Below, piece after piece: positions 13,101 through 25,100 of a stretch of 64,000 nt of DNA; position 1 is the stretch's first letter; each line of letters starts with the position of its first letter. Both the position numbers and the translations under genes were made by a program. The notes beneath the pieces are model-generated. The model made no database searches. It was given only the letters and a program-made list of their open reading frames with translations, and was not told the DNA's origin. This DNA comes from Callorhinus ursinus (taxonomy: Eukaryota > Chordata > Mammalia > Carnivora > Otariidae), in the NCBI RefSeq assembly GCF_003265705.1, contig NW_020312858.1:5484638-5548637 (forward strand), in the 5' to 3' direction.

Positions 13101-16100
13101 AAGACAAAATCCCTGTTTGTGTCTGGCCTAATGCTGGGTGAGGTACTCAGGGATTTAGACAGACACAGCCTTCTCCTTCTGCAACAGTGACTTTTACATC
13201 ACAGAGGGAAAGACGGAGGGGAGCTTACCTAAGCTTCCCTGCATGATCTAGCTTCCCTTTTATTATAAGCTCCCTCACCTTTGATTTCAGTCATTGTGAT
13301 TAGTGACTCCCTTGAGACGGGTTCCAGACTCAAGTTAAAATTTACACGCTAGCTAGGATAATGACAGAGAGGCTACTGAAAGTAGTTTAATCGCCTTGTA
13401 GCCCCAGCTGACCCAGGGGGAGCCCATCTCTGACCTTGTCCGTCCTCAGCCTAGGCCACAAAGGATTGTTGCCGTGTGTTAGATTATAAAACCCCCGTTG
13501 ATTTTTGAGCCTTGTTGTGGGGGAAATCACCAAATAGTCTATGGAAGTCCAGGCAGTGAAATGAGTGCAGAGTGTAGAAGAATATGGCTTTAGAGGAGGA
13601 ACATCTGTCCATCAGCGCCCTGAGCAGTGTCAGCTTGCTGAGCTTCGGTGAGCGGCGCACACGGTCATGGGCAGGCCCCCTTGTGCCAGCGCTTTTCAGA
13701 ACGCTTTTGCAGACCTCAGAGGGGGTCCTCCACACACAGGAGACATGGAACAGGTGGGGCAGAGGAGGTCGGTCTGTTTCTGCACCTGGAAGTCTACTGT
13801 CAAGGAGCAGTAATTGGTACAACTGTCAGGGCCAGCCCCCAGATCTCCTGGCTCTTTGTCCAGGGTTTTCTCTCACACATCATTACTTTTTCTTAAAACT
13901 CAAATCCAGCCTCTCTGCTTGAAACCTTTCAGTGATGTTCCCCGTCGGAGGGAGAGTAAAATTCGAATTTTCTATCATGACCTACAGAATTGAGCATTAC
14001 CTAAATGATTCTGCCCTATACTGTCATCTTCGTACTTTCCCCCTGGCAGTGTCTAGTCCCTCAGCACGTCCAGAGCAACCATTGTCTTCCTCTCTCGGTG
14101 TTCTCTCCTTCGAGAAGCCCTCCCTTCCACCAGCTCTTACTCCCTATCATGACAGCTTGTTTCTTTTTATAGCACTCGCCACTGTATATAGTTGTATTTT
14201 TTGTTTTTAAGATTTTATTTATTTTTTGACAGAGACAGACAGTGAAAGAGGGAACACAAGCAGGGGGAGTGGGAGAGGGAGAAGCAGGCTTCCCACGGAG
14301 CAGGGAGCCTGATGCGGGGCTTGATCCCAGGACCCTGGGATCATGGCCTGAGCCGAAGGCAGACGCTTAACGACTGAGCCACCCAGGTGCCCCTCTAGTT
14401 ATATTCATTTATTATCACTGTTTTCTTGTCTTTCCCCCATGAAACCGTTAGAGTCTGAGGGTCAGGGCCACATCTGTCTTGTATATCCTTGAATCCACTA
14501 ACCTAGCAAGGTCCTGTTCATGGTGGGAGGTCCCTGCAGCTCCTAGACTTGGTGCACAGTCACAAGTGAAATCTCCACATTTCAAAGGATCGACATTCCT
14601 TGTCATTTCACAAGAAAGGAGGCTCACCACTTTTCCTGCACTGGACGTTTTGCTACCCTTTGTTCATTCCCTGTCATTCCCTCCCTTAGCGGTAAGTGGG
14701 TCTTTAAAGATCCATTTCACATTGATAATAAACTTTCACCACTGAAACGTAAAAGAATGAGTCGCATTTCCATTTCTTTCCATTGATGAAGTAATCTAAA
14801 TGTTCTAGGTTTGTCATTTTTGACATGAAGCAGGTCTATTTTACCTTTGTTGTAAGTTTCAGGACTTTTCATCCATCATCGTTAACATCAGCATCTTGCT
14901 GTGTTACATTTCAAAGACTGCCTTCAAATGTATGAGTATTATAATGTTCAGTTTCCTCTTGTCAGCTACACCGCATGTACAAGCCTCTCGGTGCTCATTC
15001 CGCTCTCATTCTTGGGTACACAGGACAACCTCCTCTTTTCTTTTGTTGTTTTTGTTGGTGTGTGGATGCAGAATTATCACATGACTTGCATGGATAGCCC
15101 TAGAGAAAGGATCTGCATTTATGGCTTAACTGATAGGGTTCTTCTGGAAATAGCGTGCTAATTAATGTTCAATTTCAAATAAGTTAGCACAGAATGGGCT
15201 AATTTTTTGAAAAGACAGATCAGGTGTCTTCATCATTCAGATCATTATAGACTCCCAAGTACCGGATTAATTTTTTAAACCCTTCTTTGCAGATTACCCA
15301 GGGAAATATTCTGAAGAGGAGAGCAAAAGCTCAACATCAGGCATTGCAGGAGACCTTGGGGACGACCTGCAGGAGGCTCGGGCTCCCACCATTGCTCAGC
15401 TGCTCCAGGAGAAGACCCTCTTTTCCTTCTCCGAGTGGCCAAAGGTACTCCCCAGAGCATGCATTCTCTACCCAAAGCATTCTCAGCTTGTGGAGTATTT
15501 GAGTATGAGCTCAGAGAAATGTCTAATATCCTGAAAAGGTATTAGTAATGTCACATATGAACATTAAAGAAATACACACTCGACCATAAGATAAAACTGT
15601 CTTCGTATTTAAAGCTCCGTGGCTTTAATTTTAATTTTCATTGTCCAGACCATAGAACTTATTTTAAGACTTGTAAAGTGAGTACATCTGAGTGCTTTTT
15701 TTCTAATCAACCCCTTCTGGTTAGAAAACGTGACATGTGATCTCTAGGGACTTTGATAATTTGGGTAGCTTGGTGCTTACTCCTCAGAGCATTTGGTCTT
15801 TTTTATAGGATCGCGTGATAATCAACCGCCTGGATAATATCTGCCATGTGGTGTTAAAGGGGAAGTGGCCGTCGGGCCAGCAGTACGAGCCCTCGGGCAC
15901 CCTGCCCCCGCCAGTGTTAAGCAGCAGTGCTGGTTCTCGGGGGAGCCTTTCGGAGCCAGAAGTGACCGAACTTGGCTTCAGCAGTAGTGCAGCATTGGTG
16001 GCCCCGATCCAGAAGGTGAGGCCCCGAGCGCCGCATCGGCTGTGACACAAGCAGTGAACAATGCTTTGCACTTCTCAGTTGAGTCATTTCATTCAGCAAA

Positions 16101-19100
16101 TACTTACTGAGTGGATAGGGGTTTTTTTCTTTTTTTCTCTCTTTCCTTCTTTCTTTCTCTCTTTCTGCTTTTGGTTTTTCTCTTTGGTTTTTTTTTTCTT
16201 TTCTTTTCTTTCTGTAAAGTCACTGGTATTAATTGAAGAATTTAGATTTTATCCTGTAGGCAGCAGGGAGGTACTAAAATTTTGGAGCAGGGAAGTGCAT
16301 GATGAAAGCAGGGTTTTACAGCTCGGCTGGGGTGGTGGGCAGGTTCTTGGGAGAGGAGGGTCAAGAAAGAAGAGGGCCAGAGGCTGGGAGGCCAAGTGGG
16401 GATCTGATGAAGAGATGAGGTCCTAGACCAGGTTAGTGGCAGAGGGGGTACAAACAAAGGGAAAGGGGCGGATGTTGGCAGGCATGACCTGATGACTAAT
16501 ATACATACTAGGAGACGGAGGCGTGAATGGATCAGTGTGTTCCATACTTGGAAGACCGTGAGAATGATGGCAGCTGATAGAAATTAGGGAAATCAGGGAA
16601 TGGGTTTTATAAACTCAGGCTCATAACTCAAGTTTAATCTGAGGTACATTGTTAGCACACTGCCTTTTTTTAATTTTCCAATGGATTCTGATGTACATCT
16701 GAGGTTGATTCCCTGGATTACAGTCTTGCAACTCCAGGGGTACTTTGTGGACCAGCAGCGTTAGCAGCACATGGAAACCTGTTAGGCATACAGAATCTCA
16801 GGCCCACTGAAGTGGAATTGACATTTTAAGAAGCTATCCAGGTGAGGGTGCCTGGGTGGCTCAGTCAGTTAAACATCTGCCTTCAGCTCAGGTCATGATC
16901 CCAGGGTCCTGGGATGGAGCCCCACATTGGGCTCCCCACTCAGCGGGAAGCCTGCTTCTCCCTCTGCCTCTGCCTGCCCATCACTCATGCTCTTCCTCTC
17001 TCTCAAGTAAATAAAATGTTTTAAAAAACAAACTATCCAGGTTATTTGGTGCTAAAGTTTGAGAATGCTTGAGTGGAAAAACGTCTAAGAATTGATTAGG
17101 AATCCTGCCAGGCCCGAGGAAGTCAGGCCTGGAGAAGGAGCTGCCATTCAGCCACAAAAGTGGCATTCAAACCTCCATGTGTGTGTTTGCAGGAGACCTT
17201 CCTGGCTCCAGTATTCACAAAGGATGACCAGAAGCACAGACGTCCCTACGAGTTTGAGGTGGAGAGGGATGCAAAGGCCCGGAGCCTGGAACAGTTCTCT
17301 GCCACCCACGGGCACCCCCCCATCGTCCTCAATGGCTGGCACGGGGAATCCGCAATAGATCTCTCCTGCACGTCAGAGGGGTCCCCGGGAGCCACGTCTC
17401 CTTTCCCAGTGAGCGCCAGCACCCCTAAGGTCGGGGCTATCGGTTCACTTCAAGGAGCCCTTGGCATGGACTTGTCTGGGATTCTGCAAGCTGGCCTAAT
17501 CCATCCAGTGACGGGACAGATTGTCAATGGAAGCCTCAGAAGAGATGACGCTGCCACAAGGAGGCGGAGGGGGAGACGGAAACATGTTGAAGGAGGGATG
17601 GACCTCATCTTTTTGAAGGAGCAGACACTTCAGGCAGGAATCTTGGTGGGTATATGAGACCATTAGGTAAAAACCTTGACCTTTCCACTCTGAGTAATAA
17701 ACCCTTCCTCAGACACACGATTTTTTAATCTGTGGCTCTTTTATCCCTATTTCAAATGTCCTACTTAGTTTCTCTTGTCATAAGTTGCCCTCAGTCTTTT
17801 CTAGAAACAAGTTTAATCCATTACAGGCCCTTCACCTGCATGCAACCTGAAGATATGAGCCAGGGGTCTTGCCAAATAGAAACAGCCCAGACCCTCCAGT
17901 GTTTCGGAAGAGCTGCTAGTGATTGAGTAAAGCAAAACATCAGGTTTGAGTTTGTGGCAGTGGCACTCCAGGTTAGCAGGTTTTTCAGGAGCTGGGGTTC
18001 AGGAGAAGGAACAGGGGTCAGGATCCTGAATGTTGATCCTGGCTCTGCGACTTGACCTTCTGGGCTCCGTGGGGCATGCCACCGTACCTCACCGTCCTCC
18101 TCCATGAAGTGGGCCTGTAGCATCTCCCCCAGAGGGCTTCACCAGCATCACGCCAAGACACCCTCAACCCAGAGGAGGTCATTGTAAACAGCAGACAAGG
18201 CTAGAAGCTGTATGCCAGGCCAAGAGAGATACCCTTAGACTTCGCTTCATGTGTCGAAGACAACTGACTTGCCTTTGTGTGTTGGTTTTTCTCATTTATT
18301 GAATTTCAAGCTCCAAAACAGGAATCACATTTCATGATTTCTTATGTTAAAAGGAATAATAATGACCAGTATTCATTGAGTGCTTGACATGTGCCAGGCA
18401 CTGTGTTCAGGTTTTAGTGTGACCTATTTGATCTTCACAACTCTATGAAGGTGTTGTTACTACTCCAATTTTATAGATGAGGAAACTGAGGCTAACAAGT
18501 ATTGAATAATTTGCCCAAGATTATCCAGTAAAGTGGCAGGTCAAGGAACCAAACGAAAGACTTTGTTCGCTGGCACCTAAGAGCTTTATTATTAAGTTCT
18601 GTTGTTTGGTATATTTTAAAAGTTTTGTCTTCCTCTTAGACTTTCTATATAATTTGGGAGGCTGAAGTGACAGGTTCTTTCCCTTCCCAATCCTGCAAGC
18701 TTTTAAGACAGTTGTCTCATTTTTTGGAAGTGCAAAGCCATAGTTCTCTGTAGTGATCATAGAGTATTTTTAAAAATGTATTATGCAAACATTTATTTAG
18801 CACCACGTTGTACTTTGTAGACCCCATTATAGGCATTGGGAATACAGAGATGAGTAAGACAGGCATTCCACCTATAGAGGGAGAAACAGGTAAGTATATT
18901 GCAGTGTGGCATTTCCTGGTATTGGAAAAATCTGTGAACGGCGCGGGGGCGGGGGGCAGTGTGCAGGAAGTAGAGTGGCCTGGAACTGTCAGTGACGGTG
19001 ACAAAGGAGGTAACACAACCTGAGCAGACAAGATGGAATTAAAGGTCACCAAGTAGACAAGAAGGGGAGAGGAGCATCAGGTAGAGGGAATGCCAACACA

Positions 19101-22100
19101 TGCAGGAGCCCATGTGTGGGTCAGTAGTGTGAAGGATTCTTTATTTTTTAAAGATTTCACTTATTTATTTGACAGAGAGAGACATAGCGAGAGAGGGAAC
19201 ACAGCAGGGGGAGTGGGAGAGGGAGAAGCAGGGAGCCCGATGCGGGGCTCGATCCCAGGACTCTGGGATCACAACCTGAGCTGAAGGAGACACCCAACGA
19301 CTGAGCCACCCAGGCGCCCCTAGTGTGAAGGATTCTTACTCAAGTACCCCAGCATAGTAATACTCAGGTGGAAACAGATGGGAAGGTACAGAGAATACGT
19401 TTTCCTTTCAGAAACTGGTTTTCATTCTGTCATGCTTAACTGCACATACTTGTTTCTCTTCCGTCCAGGAAGTCCATGAAGACCCAGGGCAGGCCCCCCC
19501 GAACACCTCACACCCTGAAGGGCCAGTGGCTGCCACTTCAGCCCCCGAGCCAGACCCAGCAGCCGGCAGCCAGGCGGAGAAAGCCATTCCCAGCAAGAGT
19601 CTGCTTGACTGGCTGAGGCAGCAGGCTGACTACTCCTTAGAGGTTCCTGGTTTTGGAGCAGTAAGTATTGTTGGTGCTACCTGACGCTGCCATTTCCTTC
19701 CTGCTGACTTGCTGCTGTGTTTGCTAAGGAGTGTGCTCGGGGAGGCCAGGAAATTTGACAGAGATCTGCATCAACGGAGAACATCATTTTCAAGTTGGGG
19801 TTTTTGTCTTTAAGTTTAAATTGTGATGAAGTTCTCTAGTAACAGAAATCACAGCCCATGTCAGAATGCTGTGCCAAGTCATGTAAAATCTTAATGAAGA
19901 CAGGGCTTGCCTAAGCTCAGCCCCCCTTTTCCCCCCGAATTACCACACAAGATCCAAAGTGCACAGAGAAATCTGTAGTTTGCATAAACACTGCCACTTC
20001 GGGAACGTGTTCCTGTGTATTCTCTCCAAGTTAATACATTACCACCTTGTAGGGAAGGGCATCTGTTCCTAGTTTTGAGTTACAGCTTTGCCACTCTTCC
20101 TGCAAGTCCTCTTACTGCCTTTGCCCGGGATCCTTCAGGTTAGAAATCTGTAGGAGAGGGCTCCTGAGCACTGATGTCTCTTCTTGGTGTTTCTTTTCTC
20201 ATGTGCTCACCTACCCCACCACCATCTTTGTCCTGGGTACATCTAACTAATAAGATGTGGAGGTAGAGAGCTCAGAAGAAGAGGAGGAGAACGGATTCGC
20301 AGATGCACACCCTCCAAAGAGAGACAAAGCCTGCCGGATAGGTGGCAGCAGAGAGAGAATCTGGGGAATGAGGGGGAGGAGAAAGCCAGGGAGTAAGCAG
20401 TGCGCTGAGAGACCGCTGGGCCAGCACCGGTCTGACCCAAGGGGCCCACACAGTCTGTTCTCCACCTTGCTGCAGGAATGCCATTGTTTAAAGAAAACCT
20501 AGGTGAGTGCCCGGTAGCTCTTTCCTTCGTCAGCCTAACCTGACGGGGTCCTGTACGGAGGGCCATTAATGAGAGAAAAGCAAAACTAGCTGAAAAGCAC
20601 CACCCTCATCAGAAGAATCTGTGACAGGATGTTTTGTAATGTTGGTTTCCATTTGCCTCCTAGAATTTTTCAGACAAACCAAAGCAGAGGAGGCCACGCT
20701 GTAAGGAACCTGGAAAATTAGACGTCAACTCCCTGAGTGGGGAAGAGAGGGTTCCCGCTGTCCCCAAGGAGCCAGGACTAAGGGTAAGGAAGAGGGATGT
20801 GTCCCAGTGAAGCCAAGCCTTGCAGACTCAGGGAAAGCTCCAGCTGGGAAGTGGGGAGCCAGGCGATGTCTTCTCAGAGGCCAGAGGACGGCACGGGAAG
20901 TTGATAAGGAGCAGTAACTGGTACTGGGGCCTCTTGAGCAGCAGTAGGACTTCCCGTGGTCATTTGTTTTCAACCTTTACCACCAAAACTTCTGGTTTAA
21001 ATTTGTACTTAAACCATTTCCAAAACCGGATATCCGCCGCCCACCCCCCATCCCCTTACAGCGTAGAGAGTTCAGGGAAATATACCTTAACCCCTATCAG
21101 GAGTCTGTTTCTAGAGTTAACAGATGTCATTATTGGAAATTTCCATTTAAGACATTTCCTCCTAGTCCATCCTCACTGGCAATGAAAAACAGCTGACTCC
21201 AAGCACTGCCCTTCTCCTCATATAGAGTCCTGAGCCTGGAAGAGACTTCAAAAGACATCTGTGAAATAGTTGCAGTCCAACGCATCTGAGTTAATTATAG
21301 TTCACAGAGGAGGACAGATTTGGAATAGAAAAGTCATAACCTCTAGGGGGCAGTAATAACATTTCAACCTGAAAATGTGTCAGGCTTGGGCAAATTATAC
21401 ATAAATGTGCTTTTAACCTGCTAAAAGTGCGTCCTCCCCCAACAGGGAGCCTCTGAAGAGCTTCATGAGCATCTGTTCTTCTCGGGTTGCCCCCCCAAAT
21501 GTACAGGCTTTCCTGAATGCCTTCTCTTCGAGGCTCTGCCAGCTGCAGATTTCCTTGGGTGTGAATCCCCCTCTTAGTGGGACTGCCTGGATGTGATTTC
21601 TTTTTCAGCTCCAGAAGACCACCCACCCTAGTCATTTCCTCCTTTTGCAGAAGAAAGTTGTAAATGTTTTCAAGGAGTCTGTGACTGATGTTGTCACCTA
21701 GTGGATTGTTCTAGCAGCTCTGCAGACAAAAGTGCTCTCCCTCAGCCCCATCCCCCACCAGAGCCACTCCAGGAATGGGGCCGGGACCCCGTCCCAAGGT
21801 TGGCTGCTTGTTAGAAAGCTCATCACATTGGGAAAGCTGCCCTTTTGCCCCTCTCTTGCTTTATTGTCAGAGAGTGTCTCTACCACCCCTTTTCCTAGAC
21901 CCGCTTGTGCTGTGCACACTGATGCGGCTGTGGTCCTTAGCCCAACTGACTCTCTCTGGCCCTCAGGCCGCCACCCCACCTTCTCCCCGCGTTGCCGCAC
22001 ACGGTGTCATTTAAAAGTCATCCAGGAGAGACTCCGGTCCTTGCTTTGTTGTAGCCTCTGAGCTCTTGCTGCAGAGACATGTCAGAAAACCCACATGGTT

Positions 22101-25100
22101 TCCTCCTCCTTTCTGCATGTCTAACAATTTCCCTCATGTTCTCTGGAAATTAATGTTCACTCCCCTACAGACGCTGAGCCCTTGCCAGAAAACCCATTTC
22201 TGAGCTGTTCTTGCAAGCCAGCCCTTTACCAGAGATGCACTTTCCCTCCTTTGTTAAATAAACACAGTCCCTGCCTCAGAGGCCCTTGTCGTGCAGTAAG
22301 GCAAGACGGGGAAGCCCTCGTCCACCCGGCCCTCAGGGCTGCCCGGCCTCCCCGGTGGGGAAGAGCCAGCACGGCCCAGACCGTAGCACTCGGCTTGGTG
22401 CCAGGAGGACCCGGCTCCCACAGCTCCTGCTGGGACAGGAGCCCTCTCGGGTATGCTGCACTCGTTCCCCCGTGGAGACACCCCCCACCCCAACCCCACC
22501 CCCGCTTCTGGAAGCAGATTCGGATCCTTCCCTCAGCCCCTTCTGCTGTGTGTGCTGGGGCTCAGCTGGGTGAGCTCCATGGGCTAGAGTGAGGCTGTGG
22601 GATTCAGCTTCCGGGACAGCCAGTACATAGTGGTTGCTCATGAGATGTGTGTGGGCACGTGCACATGTAGATGGAAGTTATATTTGTTTCATAGATGTGT
22701 GTGTAGGTTTTTTTGTTTGTTTCTTGCTGAGCCACTGTACAGTAACTTGCAGAGATGACCCGTCACCCCTAAATACTTCAGCGTGTGCCTCCTAAGAATA
22801 TTTTCCTACATAACTATTACCATTATCACACATGGGAATATTAACAACATTTAATATTTAGTCCACATTCAGATTTCCCCAGCTGTCCAAAAAAATGTCT
22901 TTTTTTTTTTTTTAAGATTTTATTCATTTACTTGAGAGAGTGAGCGAGTGAGAGAGAAAGCATGAGAAGGGGGGGGGGGAGCAGAGGGAGAAGCAGCTCC
23001 AAGCCTGACATGGGGCTCAATCCTGGGGCTCCAGGATCATGACCCAAGCCAAAGGCAGATGCTCAACAGACTGAGCCACTCAGGTGCCCCCCCCCCAAAA
23101 TGTCTTTTAGAAAAGCTAATTTTTGCTTTATTTTGTGTTTAGGAGTTTTGACTTTGTTACCACACACATCTCCTTCTTTGGTTATTAGGTCTCTCTTCAC
23201 TCAGTGAATGTTTGTTGGCTAAATCTCCTAGCCTCCCTGGGAAGAGTAGGGAAGTTTTGGTCACCACCTTCTTCTCTACCTCTACCCAGGAGTTAAGTTT
23301 GAGAGCTGGAATCCACAGGCTTTGGAACAAATGCTCCCGTGTATTGGTGAAGATGTCTTCTTGAGTTGGAATGCCCATGTAATCATCTGGAAACGCAGAC
23401 TTGCCTCCAGTGTTGCTTACCTTCGGACTCTCCTTTTCCGTGCTCTCCTTGCCCTCTCCCCAGGCTTCCCCTGGAAGAGGAAGCAGGTTTGCTCTCAGGG
23501 TATAATTACCAGGAGGGAGAGCTGCCAGATCCCAACTTGGCCGCTGTGTGTGGTCGCTGAGCTGCTGGGAGGGGCACCTGATGGGGTGGGCAGCAGCTGA
23601 GCGGCTAGAGGGCTCTTGCTCCCACAGGAAGCGGTAAGATCAGGCTTCCTCTGCCAGCACCCGTCTTGGCGTTGCTGTAGATGAGGAGCTATTCTCTTTA
23701 CCCCCCGGGACCTTTCCGCTGCTGCTCTTCCAATCTGAATGCCTCCTTGGCCGGTTCCCGGTTCTGAGAGGGCTCAGCACTCTCTACATCAGAGGCTCAC
23801 CATAAGGGCAGGAGAGGGATGCTTCTGGACATCCTGATACCTGAGGAGTATGTCGAAGATTCCTGCGGGATGCAGGCTGGTCTTGATAAGCGATCTAGGA
23901 CTAGATGCCCTGATGAACTCAAAGTATGTTAAAGAACATCTGATTTATAGCAAGTTGTTTGAAAAGAAGATAGAGGCATTGTTCATCAAGCCCTGGGTTT
24001 GCTTCCCAACAGAAAGACTTCTAGGCACACCCTCCCCACTGGAGAGTTATGAAGGAACTTTGTGGGTATAAAGGAAAAAGACGCACCCCGGCATCTTTCC
24101 CTGGCTCTTGGCTGTGGGTGGGCTACAGGGAAGAGGTGTTGGAAAAGCCCAGTGGTCCTGTTGGGGCTCCCCTGGCCGGGGCCCTCGGCTGAGGTGGTGT
24201 GCATTAGAAGTTCTGCTTTTAATCTGGCCCCAGTCCATCAAGCCCTACTCTCTCTTCAGAAATAGGAACCAGGCAGGAAGTGCTCCCGAAGTGATCATCC
24301 CCAGAGCCAGAGTAAGCGGCTGCCCCGAGAAGAGCAGGCACCATCCCTTGTGGTGTGGTGCGACACAGGGTCTGCTCTTCCCTGCCCAGCTGTGCCCCGG
24401 GGCAGATCCCTCCTTCTCTCACTTTGTGAGAAAGAATGGGCACAAAACATGACAGAATCACGTCCCTCCAGTCTGCTATTCTAAACCAAGGCTTTTTGAG
24501 AAGAGTTTTCTTAGAGTCGACCATCATAAAGCTTTTTGCCCATGATCTGGTTTTTCTTGAATATTCTTTAGAACATTGAAGGACAGATAGCTTCAAAAAT
24601 GACACAATTCTTGGGGACTTGGGAACATTCAAATACACGTTTTTCATGTGTCTACAAATCTCTAAATTCTTTCTAAGATGGCTGTGATGGTTGTACTGGC
24701 TCCCCAGGGTTGGTGGGACCGCTAATTGAGATAATGCAGATGGCCCTTAGCATCGGCCTGGCCCAGGGTAAAAGCACACTGAGTGCTGCTGTCATTGCTT
24801 TCCCCGCCGCCCCCTCTGTGGTGGCCACCATACTGCCCAGGCTGCCGCGGACGTGGGCCCCATGCTTCCCTTCCCAGCTGCCACCCAGCGTGCGCTCACG
24901 GAGAGCCTGAACCCATGTTACCCACCAGCCCCATCCTAGCGCTGCCCCTCCGAGCAGAGATGTGTTGGATTCTAGGGATCTGACTTCTTCAACAGTTAGG
25001 GAGAAGGGAGGCCGTGAGCTGAGTGGAGATGCCAGAGCTCCTGGATTAAAGTCCAGAGTGGGAGTCCTTAGGAAGGGTGTGAAGAGCCTTCTTACCTGTT

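Larger units (their letters stand above)
12292..15292 (+). other. CHD6 intron
   Basis: About 3 kb. It holds an L2 element split by an antisense CanSINE (13905-14560); AT-rich unique sequence on both sides. Confidence 0.75.
16016..17192 (+). other. CHD6 intron
   Basis: About 1.18 kb. Contents: a C+T-rich tract (16120-16215), an old repeat-like stretch 16250-16500, and a MER5-type element split by a sense CanSINE (16735-17065). Confidence 0.75.
17646..19468 (+). other. CHD6 intron
   Basis: About 1.8 kb. Contents: a MIR-like piece near 18020-18120, a clear MIR (18355-18560), an L2/L3-type tail (18785-18900) and an antisense CanSINE (19143-19320). Confidence 0.75.

Noticed and set aside
16846..16920. 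tRNA-like head of the sense CanSINE as a tRNA gene
   Set aside because: It is the diverged tRNA-derived part of a SINE without an intact cloverleaf or anticodon arm.
20257..20502. 81-codon frame beginning [13 protein letters not shown]
   Set aside because: No acceptor at its start and no CHD6 similarity; only its last 27 bases have splice-site context, reported separately.
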